Both the position numbers and the translations under genes were made by a program. A model generated the notes under the pieces. That model was not told where the DNA came from. It made no database searches and was given only the letters and a program-made list of their open reading frames with translations. From Rhinopithecus roxellana (lineage: Eukaryota; Chordata; Mammalia; Primates; Cercopithecidae): a DNA stretch of 64,000 bases. The stretch covers positions 14,041,602 through 14,105,601 of the forward strand of contig NC_044570.1 of assembly GCF_007565055.1 (NCBI RefSeq), read 5' to 3'. Positions 10,778 to 21,850 of this stretch are shown piece after piece (within the stretch, counting starts at the first letter, position 1; each line of letters begins with the position of its first letter).

Positions 10778-13700
10778 TCAATTCCCACCTATGAGTGAGA
10801 ACATGTGGTATTTGGTTTTCTGTTCTTGCAATAGTTTGCTGAGAATAATGGTTTCCAGCTGCATCCATGTCCCTACAAAGGACACAAACTCATTCTTTTT
10901 TATGGCTGCACAGTATTCCATAGAGTATATGTGCCACATTTTCTTAATCCAGTCTGTCATTGATGGACATTTGGATTGATTCCAAGTCTTTGCTCTTGTG
11001 AATAGTGCTGCAATAAACATAGGTGTGCATGTGTGTTTATAGCAGCATGGCTCATAATCCTTTGGGGATATCCCCAGTAATGGAATGGCTAGATCAAATG
11101 ATATTTCTAGTTCTAGATCCTTGAGGAATCACCACACTGTTTTCCACAATGGTTGAACTAGTTTACAGTCCCACTAACTGTGTAAAAGTGTTCGTATTTC
11201 TCCACATCTTCTCCAGCACTTGTTGTTTCCTGATTTTTTTAATGATTGCCATTCTAACTGGTGTGAGATGGTATCTCATTGTGGTTTTGATATGCATTTC
11301 TCTGATGGCAAGTGATGATGAGCATTTTTTTCATGTGTCTCTTGGCTGTATGAATGTCTTCTTCTGAGAAGTGTCTGTCCATATCCTTTGCCCACTTTTT
11401 GATAGGGTTGTTTGCTTTTTTCTTGTAAATTTGTTTGAGTTCTTTGTAGGTTCTGGATATTAGCCCTTTGTCAGATAAGTAGACTGCAAAAATTTTCTCC
11501 CATTCTATAGGGTGCCTGTCCATTCTGATGGTAGTTTCTTTTGCTGTTCAGAAGCTCTTTAGTTTAGTTAGATCCCATTTGTCAATTTTGGCTTTTCTTG
11601 CTGTTGCTTTTGGTGTTTTAGACATGAAGTCCTTGCCCATGCCTATGTCCTGAATGATATTACCTAGGTTTTCTTCTTCGATTTTTATGGTATTAGGTCT
11701 AACATTTAAATCTCGAATCCATCTTGAATTAATTTTCATATAAGGAGTAAGGAAAGGATCCAGTTTCTGCTTTCTACTCAGGCCTAGCCAATTTTCCCAG
11801 CACCATTTATTAAATAGGGAATCCTTTCTTCATTTCTTGTTTTTGTCAAGTTTGTCAAAGATCAGATGGCTGTAGATATGTGGTATTATTTCTGAGGGCT
11901 CTGTTCTGTTTCATTGGTCTATAGCTCTGTTTTGGTAGTAGTACCATGCTGTTTTGGTTACTGTAGCCTTGTGGTATAGTATGAAGTCAGGTAGTTTGAT
12001 GCCTCCAGATTTGTTCTTTTTGGCTTAGGATTGCCTTGGCAATGCAGGCTCTTTTTTGGATCCATATGAACTTTAAATCAATTTTTTCCAATTCTGTGAA
12101 GAAAGTAATTGATACCTTAATGGGGATAGCATTGAATCCATAAATTGCCTTGGGCAGTACGGCCATTTTCACAATATTGATTCTTCCTATCCACGAGCAT
12201 GGTATGTTCTTCCATTTGTTTCTGTCCTCTTTTATTTCACTGAGCAGTGGTTTGTAGTTCTCCTTGAAGAGGTCCTTTACATCCCTTGTATTCCTAGGTA
12301 TTTTGTTCTCTTTGAAGCTACTGTGAATGGGAGTTCATTCATGATTTGGCTCTCTGTCTGTTACTGGTGTATAAGAATGCTTGTGATTTTTGCACATTGA
12401 TTCTGTATCCTGATATTTGCTGAAGTTGCTTATCAGCTTAAGGAGATTATGGGCTGAGACAATGGGGTGTTCTAAATATACAATCATGTTTCTAAATATA
12501 TTAGTATACTGAATATACAATAATTTCTTGTTTTTTTTTTTTTTTTTTTTTTTTTTTGAGGCGGAGTCTCGCTCTGTCGCCCGGACTGGAGTGCAGTGGC
12601 CGGATCTCAGCTCACTGCAAGCTCCGCCTCTCGGGTTTACGCCATTCTCCTGCCTCAGCCTCCCGAGTAGCTGGGACTACAGGAGCCCGCCACCTCGCCC
12701 GGCTAGTTTTTGTATTTTTAGTAGAGACGGGGTTTCACTGTGTTAGCCAGGATGGTCTCGATCTCCTGACCTTGTGATCCGCCCGTCTCGGCCTCCCAAA
12801 GTGCTGGGATTACAGGCTTGAGCCACCGCGCCCGGCCAATAATTTCTAAATATATAATCATGTCTTCTGCAAACAGGGACAATTTGATATCTTCTTTTCC
12901 TAACTGAATACCCTTGGTTTCTTTCTCTTGCCTGATTGCCCTAGCCAGAATTTCCAACACTATGTTGAATAGGAGTGATGAGAGAGGGCATCCCTGTCTT
13001 GTGCCAGTTTTCAAAGGCAATGCTTCTGGTTTTTACACTTTCAGTATGATATTGGCTGTGGGTTTGTCATAAATAGCTCTTATTATTTTGAGATACGTTC
13101 CGTCAATATCAAATTTATTGAGAGTTTTTAGCATGAAGGACTGTTGAATTTTGTCAAAGGTCTTTTCTGCTTCTATTGATATAATCATGTCGGTTTTGTC
13201 CTTGGTTCTGTTTATATGCTAGATTACATTTATTTATTTGCATATGTTTAACCAGCCTTGCATCCCAGGGTTGAAGCCCACTTAATCATGGTGGATATGC
13301 TTTTTGATGTGCTGCTGAATTCAGTTTGCCAGTGTTTTATTGAGGATTTTTGCATAGACGTTCATCAAGGATATTGGTCTAAAAGTCTCTTTTTTTGTTG
13401 TTGTATCTCTGGCAGGCTTTGGTATCAGGATGATATTGGCCTGATAAAATGACTTTGGGAGGATTCCCTCTTTTTCTGTTGATTGGAATAGCTTCGGAAG
13501 GAATGATACCAACTCCTCCTTATACCTCTGGTAGAATTCAGCTGCTAATCTATCTGATCCTGGACTTTTTTTGGTTGGTAGGCTATTAATTATTCCCTCA
13601 ATTTCAAGCCTGCTATTGGTCTTTTCAGGGATTCAGCTTCTTCCTGGTTTAGTCTTGGGAGAGTGTAAGTGTCCAGGAAATTGTACATTTCTTCTAGGTT

Positions 13701-14974
13701 TTCTAGTTTATTTGTGTAAAGGTGTTTATAGTATTCTCTGATAGTAGTTTGTATTTCTGAGGGGTTGATGGTTATAACCCCTTTATCTTTTTTATTACAT
13801 CTATTTGATTCCTCTCTCTTTTCTTCTTTTTAGTCATGCTAGCAGTCTATCAATTTTGTTGATCTTTTCAAAAAACCAGCTCCTGGACTCATTGATTTTT
13901 TGAAGTTTTTTTTGTGTCTCTATCTCCTTCAGTTCTGCTTTCTTAGTTATTTCTTACCTTCTGATAGATTTTGAATGTGTTTGCTCTTGCTTCTCTAGTT
14001 CTTTTAATTTTGATGTGAGGGTGTCAATTTTAGATCTTTCCTGCTTTCTCTTGTAGGCATTTAGTGCTATAAATTTCCCTCTACACACTGCTTTAAATGT
14101 GTCCCAGAGATTCGGGTATGTTTTGTCTTTGTTCTCATTGGTTTCAGAGAACATCTTTATTTCTGCCTTCATTTCATTATATACCCAGCATTAATGCAGG
14201 AACACGTTATTCAGTTTCCATGTAGTTGAGCTGTTTTCATTGAGTTTCTTCATCCTGAGTTCCAGTTTGATTGCACTGTGGTCTGAGAGACTGTTTGTTA
14301 TAATTTCTGTTCTTTTATATTTTCTGAGGAGTGCTCTACTTCCAACAATATGGTCAATTTTGGAATAAGTGAGATGTGGTGCTGAGAAGAATGTATATTC
14401 TGTTGATTTGGGATGGAGAGTTCTGTAGATGTCTGTTAGGTTGGCTTGGTGCAGAGCTGAGTTCTATTCCTGGATATGCTTGTTAACTTTCTGTCTCATT
14501 GATCTGTCTAATGTTGACAGTGGAGTGTTACAATCTCCCATTATTATTGTTTGGGAGTCTAAGTCTCTTTGTAAGTCCCTATGGACTTGCTTTATGAATC
14601 TGGGTACTCCTGTATTGGGTGCATATATATTTAGGATAGTTAGCTCTTTCTGATGAATTGATCCCTTTACCATTATATAATGGCCTTCTTTGTCTCTTTT
14701 GACCCTTGATGGTTTAAAGTCTGTTTTATCAGAGACTAGAATTGCAACCCCAGCTTTTTGTTTTGTTTTGTTTTCCATTTGCTTGATATATCTTCCTCCA
14801 TTTCTTTATTTTGAGCCTATGTGTGTCTCTGCATGTGTGATGGGTTTCCTGAATACATCAAACTGATGGGTCTTGACTCTTTATCCAATTTGCCAGTCTG
14901 TGTCTTTTAATTGGACCATTTAGTCCATTTATATTTAAAGTTAATATTGTTGTGTGTGAACTTGATCCTGTCAT
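10778..14974 (-). pseudogene. L1 ORF2, minus strand, interrupted by an AluY
   Basis: It starts M-T-G-S-S-S at 14974 and ends S-L-I-G-G-N at 10778. The endonuclease keeps G-D-C-N near 14535 (catalytic Asp present). The reverse transcriptase segment 13020-12850 has T-R-Q-G-C-P, but the catalytic box reads F-A-E-D instead of F-A-D-D, replacing the first catalytic Asp with Glu. An AluY with 10-base duplications (12519-12528 and 12838-12847) splits the palm domain. Many short open fragments separated by stops and frameshifts follow to the C-terminus. The copy cannot make a functional ORF2p. Confidence 0.93.
12529..12837 (-). mobile_element. Young AluY, Old World monkey type, minus strand
   Basis: It is complete, begins with a T-run of about 25 bases and ends GCGCCCGGCC, with exact duplications AATAATTTCT at 12519-12528 and 12838-12847. 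Read in the Alu sense it has GGTGGCTCAAGCCTG and GAGACGGGCGGATCA. Human AluY has CTCACGCCTG and GAGGCGGGCGG at these places; the variants seen are those I associate with cercopithecid AluY subfamilies. Divergence is very low. Confidence 0.92.
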
Positions 14975-15037
14975 TATGATATTAGCTGGCTATTTTGCTC
15001 CTTAGTTGATGCAGTTTCTTCCTAGCATCAATGGACT

Positions 15038-15877
15038 TTACATTTTGGCATGTTTTTGCAACAGCTGGTACTGGTTATTCCTTTCCATATTTAGTGCTTC
15101 CTTCAGGATCCCTTGTAGGGCAGGCCTGGTGGTCTCAAAATCTCTAAGCATTTGCTTCTCTGTAAAGGATTTTATTTCTCCTTTACTTATGAAACTTAGT
15201 TTGGCTGGATATAAAATTCTGGGTTGAAAATTCTTTTCTTTAAATATGTTGAATATTAGCCACCATTCTCTTCTGTCTTGGAGAGTTTCGGCTGAGAGAT
15301 CTGCTGTTAGTCTGATGGGCTTCCCTTTGTGTGTAACCCAACCTTTCTCTCTGGCTGCCCTTAAGATTTTTTCCTTCATTTCAACTTTGGTGAATCTGAC
15401 AATTATGTGTCTTGGAGTTGCTCTTCTCGAGGACTATCTTTGTGGGGTTCTCTGTGTGTCCTGAATTTGAATGTTGGCCTGCCTTACTAGTTTGGGGAAG
15501 TTCTCCTGGATGATATCCTGCAAAGTGCCTTCCACCTTCGTTCCATGTTCCCTGTCACTTTCAGGCACACCAGTCAGACGTAGACTCAGTCTTTTCATAT
15601 AATCCCATATTTCTTGGAGGCTTTGTTCATTTCTTTTTATTCTTTTTTCTCTACACTTCTCTTCTTGCTTCATTTCATTCATTTGCTCTTCAATCGCTGA
15701 TACTCTTTCTTCCAGTTGATCAAGTTGGTTACTGAAGCTTGTGCATTTGTCATGTAGTTCTCCTGTTATGGTTTTCATCTCTATCAGTTCTTTTAGGGAC
15801 TTCTCTACATTGGTTATTCTAGTTAGCCATTTGTCAAATCTTTTTTCAAAGTTTTTAGTTTCTTTTTTTCTTTTTCT

Positions 15878-15945
<68 letters not shown>

Positions 15946-16458
15946 CGGAGTCTCACTGTGTCGCCCAGGCTGGAGTGCAGTGGCGCGATCTCGGCTCACT
16001 GCAAGTTCCACCTCCCAGGTTCCCACCATTCTCCTGCCTCAGCCTCCAAGTAGCTGGGACTACAGGCGCCCGCCACCGCGCCCGGCTAGTTTTTTGTATT
16101 TTTAGTAGAGACGGGGTTTCACCGTGTTAGCCAGGAGGGTCTTGATCTCCTGACCTCGTGATCCACCCGCCTCAGCCTCCCAAAGTGCTGGGATTACAGG
16201 CTTGAGCCACCACACCGGGCCAAGGTTTTTAGTTTCTTTGCACTGCTTATGTAGTTCCTCCTTTAGCTCTGAGAAGTTTGATTGACTGAAGTCTTCTTCT
16301 CTTGACTTGTCAAATTCATTCTCTGTCCAGCTTTGTTCTGTTGCTAGTGATGAGCTGCCTTCCTTTGGAGGGGGAGATGCATTCTGATTTTTTGAATTTC
16401 TAGCTTTTCTGCACTGATTTTTTGAATTTCCAGCTTTCCTGCACTGCTTTTTCCCCAT
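15038..16458 (-). pseudogene. L1 ORF1, minus strand, interrupted by an AluY and with an internal duplication
   Basis: It starts M-G-K-K at 16458 and ends K-H-A-K-M with the stop at 15038-15040. The N-terminus contains a 30-base in-frame tandem duplication (about 16385-16444) that repeats ten codons around N-S-K-N-Q-C-R-K. An AluY sits in the coiled-coil region with 18-base duplications. The coiled coil resumes at 15778, and an in-frame TAG (plus-strand CTA at 15434-15436) truncates the RRM part at the same Tyr codon as in the first L1. The C-terminal domain is open at 15379-15038. Confidence 0.92.
15866..16221 (-). mobile_element. Young AluY, minus strand, inside L1 ORF1
   Basis: The flanking duplications are AAAGTTTTTAGTTTCTTT (15848-15865) and AAGGTTTTTAGTTTCTTT (16222-16239), one mismatch in 18. 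The tail is a T-run of about 63 bases (15879-15941). The Alu sense reads GGTGGCTCAAGCCTG near its start, as in the other monkey-type AluY, and the body is near consensus. Confidence 0.93.
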
Positions 16459-17463
16459 CTTTTTGGTTTTATCTGCCTTTGGCCTTTGATGATGTTGACA
16501 TACTGATGGGGTTTTGGTGTGTGTATCCTTTCTGTTTGTCAGTTTTCCTTCTAACAGTCAGGACCTTCAGCTGTAAGTCTGTTGGAGTTTGCTTGAGGTC
16601 CACTCCAGACACTGTTTGCCTGGATATCAGCAGCAGACACTGCAGAAGATAGAATATTGTTGAAGAGTGGGCATTGCTGTCTGATTCTTGCTCTGGAAAC
16701 TTTGTCTCAGGGGTGTACCCTGCCATGTGAGGTGTGAGGCGTTGGTCTGTACCTAGTGGGGGATGTCTCCCAGTTAGGCTACTCAGAGATAAGGATCCAC
16801 TTGAGCAGACTGTCTGTCAGTTCTCAAATCTCAATCTCCTTGCTGGGAGATCCACTACTCTCTTCAAAACTATCAGACAGGGGCATTTATCTCTGCCGAG
16901 GTTTCTGCTGCTTAGCTATGCCCTGTCCCCAGAGGAGGAGTCTACAGAGGCAGGCTGGCCTCCTTAAGCTGTGGTGGGCTCCACCCAATTTGAGCTTTCT
17001 GGCAGCTTTGTTTACCTACTTGAGCCTCAGCAATAGCAGGCACCTCTCCCCAGCCTTGCTGCTGCCTTGCAGTTAGATCTCACACTGCTGTGCTAACAAT
17101 TTGGTAGGCTCCATGGGTGGTGGACCCTCTGGGCCAGATGTGGGATATAATCTCCTGGTGTACTGTTTGCTAAGAATCTTGTTAAAGCACAGTATTAGGG
17201 TGGGAGTTACCTGACTTTCCAGGTGCTGTGTGCCTCAATTTCCTTTGGCTAGGAAAAGGAATTCCCTTCCCCCTTGCGCTTCCCAGATGAGGTGATGCCT
17301 CACCCTGCTTCAGCTCTGGCTGGTCGGGCTGCACCCATGGACCAGCACCAACTGTCCAACATGCCCTAGTGAGATGATCCTGGTACCTCAGTTGAAAATG
17401 CAGAAATCACCTGTCTTCTGTGTCGCTCTCGCTGGGAGCTGGAGGCTGCAGCTGTTCCTATTT

Positions 17464-17473
17464 GGCCATCTTG
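17464..17473 (-). promoter_or_regulatory. YY1 site at the L1 5' end
   Basis: Plus-strand GGCCATCTTG is CAAGATGGCC on the element strand, the canonical YY1 site that fixes L1 transcription start in the family. It is intact here and mutated in the first L1. Confidence 0.75.
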
Positions 17474-17490
17474 GGTGCCTCAAGGTCTGC

Positions 17491-17501
17491 ATTGTATATT
17501 T
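17491..17501. repeat. Right target-site duplication of the minus-strand L1
   Basis: ATTGTATATTT, identical to 10550-10560. With the preceding GC it also matches the pre-Alu site GCATTGTA at 10228-10235, which reconstructs the empty site. Confidence 0.9.
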
Positions 17502-17927
17502 CAAAGTGGAAGAGAATATTTCTAGGGTTCTCATCCCAAATAAATTATAAACATTAGAGGAGATGGATACATACCCTTATTTAATATACATATGCATGTA
17601 TCAGAGTATATATGGTCTTCCATATATAAGTTCATGTGTTATATGTCAACAGAACATATAATAAAATTTAAAATGTAAAACAACACAATGAAAGAAATAG
17701 ATGGAGAGGTCAGAAAAAATGTAAAACAACGCAGACACTTATGAATTTACACACATGCAAATTCAGAAAAAAATGAAATATACCTGAGACATAAAGACAA
17801 ATAAAGCTAAGGAAAGATGGCAGAAACTCACACTGAATACATAAAGAAAGCTGGGGGTCACCCTCTCTCCTCTCTTGATTGCCTTTTCATTAGAAAATAG
17901 TGTCCTGTTATGATATCTCTGCTGACA
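17502..17927. other. Unassigned AT-rich interval
   Basis: No gene or recognisable repeat; several ATATAT/ATGTAT stretches at 17575-17660. Confidence 0.5.
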
Positions 17928-18208
17928 GGAGGACAAGGTGGGTGGATCAACTGAGGTGGGGAGTTCAAGACTAGCCAGACCAACATGGTGAAACCCCCTC
18001 TTTATCAGAAATGCAAAATTAGCCATCCATTGTGGTGCATGCCTGTTATCCCAGTTACTTGGGAGGCTGAGGAAGGAGATCCACTTGAACCCAGGAGGTG
18101 GAAGGTTTAGTGAGCTGACATCACACAACTGCACTCCAGCCTGTGCAACAAGAGCAAAACTTTATCTAAAACTAAACAAAACAAGCAAACAACAACAACA
18201 ACAAAAAT
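17928..18208 (+). mobile_element. Old 5'-truncated Alu (AluJ-like), plus strand
   Basis: It begins in the left monomer (GGTGGGTGGATCAACTGAGG) and keeps the central ACCAACATGGTGAAACCC and right-monomer GCACTCCAGCCTG motifs, but is heavily substituted. It ends in an (AAC)n-type tail at 18175-18205. Confidence 0.85.
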
Positions 18209-18834
18209 GAGAGAGTACTATCCTGAGACTCACTAAACTGGCACAAGAGCCTCCACCAGCTGTGCTTCTTGTCTGTGCTCTTCAACCCTTCTCCTCTCCA
18301 CCCACTTGTTTTTCCTACTGGTACTTTATTTTCTGAGAAAATACTGCAAGAGACTGAGTTGTATGTTATTACTGTTAAACTGCTGGAGAAAATGACACAG
18401 TTGAGATTAATATTCATCCCTCATGAAATTTTACAATTGAAAAATCCACCAAAATATCTACTGATGCCCATTATGAATTCCTTCAGTAGCTGACTTGCTA
18501 CATCCTGTAACAGTGTGGTCAGATCACTTAGAAGTTAAGACAAGTAGTGATGCTTCTGAAAATTAAACTTCTGTTTATATTCCAGCCCTTTTGAATTTAC
18601 ATAGAATAATACAATATGTATCTTAGAGATTAAGAAGAATGGAGAGAAATATCGGAATTATTTTGGCTCTTACCTCAACCATGTTCTCCCCAGTATTATT
18701 TCTTATTAGTGAAGATAATCTTGAGTGTCCATTCCACAACTTCTAAGAGTAAGCTTAGACCTATGACTTATCTTTTTTCATCAGTCTTGCCCTCTATTCT
18801 TCACAGCCTCTGGTAGCTCTAGTTCTATAAGATA
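18209..18834. other. Unassigned interval
   Basis: No supported ORF or RNA gene. The sequence is moderately AT-rich and I do not recognise a repeat family. Confidence 0.5.
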
Positions 18835-19400
18835 AATTTTCTCAATTTTACATGTGAGTGAGATAATATGATATTAGTTATTGCATGCCTAGCTTATTTT
18901 ACTTCATATAATATTCTCCAGATTTGTCTGTGTTGTCACTAGTGACAGGATTTTAACTTATTTAATGGCTGAAAGTTCTCCACTGTATTTTACATTTTGA
19001 AATCCACTTATCTGTTGATTGGCACTTAGATTGGTCTAATATCTTGGCTGTAGTAAATAGTGCTGCAGTAAACATGGGAGTGCAGATATTTTTTTCAACA
19101 CATTGATTTTTTCTTTTTTGGTACTTTGGTAGGAAGTCTCACTATGTCACTCAGGCTGCAGTGCAGTGGTGTGATCTTTGCTAACTACAACTTCCCAGGT
19201 TGAAGTGATTCTCATGCGTCGACTTTGATTTGATAAGCTGAGTTTCTCATATATTCTGGCTATTGATTCCTGTGAAATGCATCATGTGAAAAAATTTTCC
19301 ATACTTTTGTAGGTCATTTTTTTACTCTGCTGGAAGTTTTCAGTGTTGTGACTGTAATGATTTTCCTGTGCAGAAGCTTAAATAAATTTCATGTGGCATG
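18835..19400 (-). mobile_element. Old L1M fragment, minus strand, with a small Alu fragment inside
   Basis: 18835-19110 matches the reverse complement of the L1M ORF2 3' end (the CTTATTTTACTT / GACAGGATTT / GGCTGAAAG run of motifs). 19112-19216 is a partial Alu, minus strand (GTCTCACTATGTCACTCAGG, then GTGCAGTGGTGTGATC). 19217-19400 resumes L1-like sequence up to CCTGTGCAGAAGCTTAA. Confidence 0.72.
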
Positions 19401-19424
19401 TAATATTGTATATATCTATGAGCA

Positions 19425-21850
19425 TAAAGTGATACTTTAATACATGTGTAGAATTAATAATGAAAAAATGAGAAGTATTAGCATGTGGTTCACTTCAAAT
19501 ATTACAATTTATATTTCTTGTAAATATTTAAAATTATCTCATCCATTTTTGAAAATATACGTGAAATTATTACATCTATTCTACACTGCTATAGAACACC
19601 ATAATATTTTTCTTCTCCCATCTAATTGTAAGTTGGTTCATATTACTTAATCTATTTTGATTCTCCCCGTTCTCTGCATTTCCCAGTGTCAAACAAATAC
19701 AATTATATTCTAGATATATTAAATAATTTTAGCTTTAAAAAAGTACATGTGATTTTGTTTTGTATTTTTGCACCTGACTCATTGTACCTTACATAATGTA
19801 CTACAGTCTCATTCACATTGTCACAAATATTACTATTTTATTCTTTTTATAGGAAAATATTATTCCATTATTCTCTCTCTCCATCTTTGTCTGCCTCTTT
19901 CTTTTTCTCTCTGTGTGTGTACATACATGCATACATTTAGGTTAATAATATCTCAACTTTTGTGAATAGAGCTGGAATAAACATGATGGTGTAGGTATTT
20001 CTTTAATATCCTGCTTTTCTCTTTCTTGAATAATAAGGTTGCTGGATCATATAGTAGGTTTTATATTTGTTTGTTTACCTTGTGGGAAACCTCCATACTA
20101 TTCTCCATAACAGTTATATTAACTTACATTTACAGTAACAGTGTATAAAGAGTGTCTTCTTCTTACATCTTCAGCAGAATCTGTTATTTCTTGACTTTTG
20201 GATGGCAATTATTCTAATTCAGATATGATTTTACCTTACTGTGGTTCTCATTTGCACTTACCTAAGGAATAGTAATGCTCAGCAGTTTTTACTTATTTTT
20301 TTCATCCCTTTTTATTTCTTTTTTGAGACATGAGTATTGTTTTGGATATTTTGTAATTGAATTATTTTTACTGTTAAGCTTTTGTATATCCTTGATATTT
20401 ATTGCTTGTTGAATAAACGTTTTATAAATATTTTTCCATTCCAATGTTTGTCTTTTCACATTGTTTATACTATTCTGGGCTGTGCAGAAATCATTTTTAT
20501 TTTTATGTGATCCTATTTGTTTATTGGAGGGTGTTTTATGTGATTTTCAAGTGTTACCAACAAAATAATTGCCTGGACTTATAAGCTGGAGAATTTCATT
20601 ATGTTTTCCTTAAATAGCTTTATAGTTTTTGATGGTATGTTTAAATCTTTGATTATGTTTATTCAAATGGGTATACAGTGAGAAGGAAGTCTACTTTTAT
20701 TTTTCAGCATATTGCTATTCAGGTTTTTTACTATTGTTTATTGGAAGAATTGCCATTAACCCATTTCATGTTTGTGACCTATCTGTCTGGTTTTACTGTA
20801 ACATAATTATCTTACTGTAGTTGTTGCTTACACTCTTTTGTAGTTATTTTGGTTTCACATGCTATGATATCTTTAGCACTTTTTTTTTTTTTTTTTCTTT
20901 TTGGGAGGTCAATCTTGCTTTCACTCTTTGGTGTCTTTCACAGGTTTCCCTACAAATTCTAGATTTTTTTGTGAAGAATATAATTGATATTGTAATTTTT
21001 TTTTGGTGATTGAACTAAATCTATTATTTGGATTGCATTTCCATTTTAACAAAATTATTATTTCAGTGTATGATTGCTTAATCTTGTCCATTTTTTGTTA
21101 TTTTTAATATTTTACTAGTGTTTTGTCAGTGTTTTTCATAGAAATTTCTTATTTTATTAGTGAAAGATATTCTTATGTATTTTACTTCTTATAGCTTCTT
21201 ATAGTTCTTATTTCTTAGTTCTTATTTCTTAGTTATTTCTTATAGTTACAAATAGAATTGTCTTCTCTGTATTTCAGTTAGTTAATTAATGATTACAGAC
21301 GTGTTGCTAATAATATCTGTTGATTTGGAAACTCTAGCATATTTATTCATTAGTTCTAAGAGTGTTTTGAGGTAGTCTTTAAATTCTATTATTATAAAGT
21401 GTTTATTAATGACAAAAGACAGTCTGAATTTATTTCCATTTCGATGGTCTTCATTACTTTCTCTTGCCTATTTTTTGTGGAGAGAAATATTAGCACTATG
21501 TCTAATAAAAGCGGTGAAAGTGTGCACATTTTGCATAGTTTTAGTTGCAGGGAAACGAATTTCAGCTTTTAGCCATTCTATATAATGATAGATGTGCATT
21601 AGTCCTTTATAGTCTTTACTGTTTGGGGTGTATATTTTTTTCATACTTAGCTGTTAAATGTTTCTTAGTTCTTTCTGAAATTATGTTTTCTCGTGGCCTA
21701 ACATATTGTGTATTCTTTATAATGTTTTGTGTACTTGTAAAAAATGTGCATGTTCTCCAGCTACTGAGATAAATATTTGGTCTCTAATGCAGCTTAGCTT
21801 CATTTTAACTTTGCTTATATTTTATTTATATAAATGTGTGCTCTAGTGAA
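19425..21850 (-). mobile_element. L1M fragment, 3' UTR and ORF2, minus strand
   Basis: It starts with a 3' UTR of L1MA/MB type (the CTGCTATAGAACACC region near 19580) and proceeds through the ORF2 3' half: AATAGAGCTGGAATAAACATG near 19965, GGTTGCTGGATCATAT near 20037, GTGCAGAAATC near 20480, and the reverse-transcriptase region near 21490. It is extensively diverged with no usable ORF. Local (TTCTTA)n expansions occur at 21180-21245. Confidence 0.75.

Larger units (their letters stand above)
10561..17490 (-). mobile_element. Near full-length L1 (L1PA-type), minus strand, with two nested AluYs
   Basis: Read on the minus strand, the 5' UTR (17490 to 16459) begins with an intact YY1 site, ORF1 runs 16458-15038, ORF2 14974-10778 and the 3' UTR ends at 10561 next to a short A-tail. 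Exact 11-base duplications flank the element. Without the Alus at 12529-12837 and 15866-16221 the length is about 6.25 kb. The 5' UTR of about 1,030 bases is complete. Both ORFs are broken by Alus, stops and frameshifts. Confidence 0.95.

Noticed and set aside
15741..16130. 129-codon plus-strand frame with a long Phe run
   Set aside because: It is translation of the Alu T-run and antisense L1; no coding signal.
21180..21245. TTCTTA repeats as a possible regulatory array
   Set aside because: Irregular low-complexity expansion in old L1 sequence with no spacing or conservation evidence.
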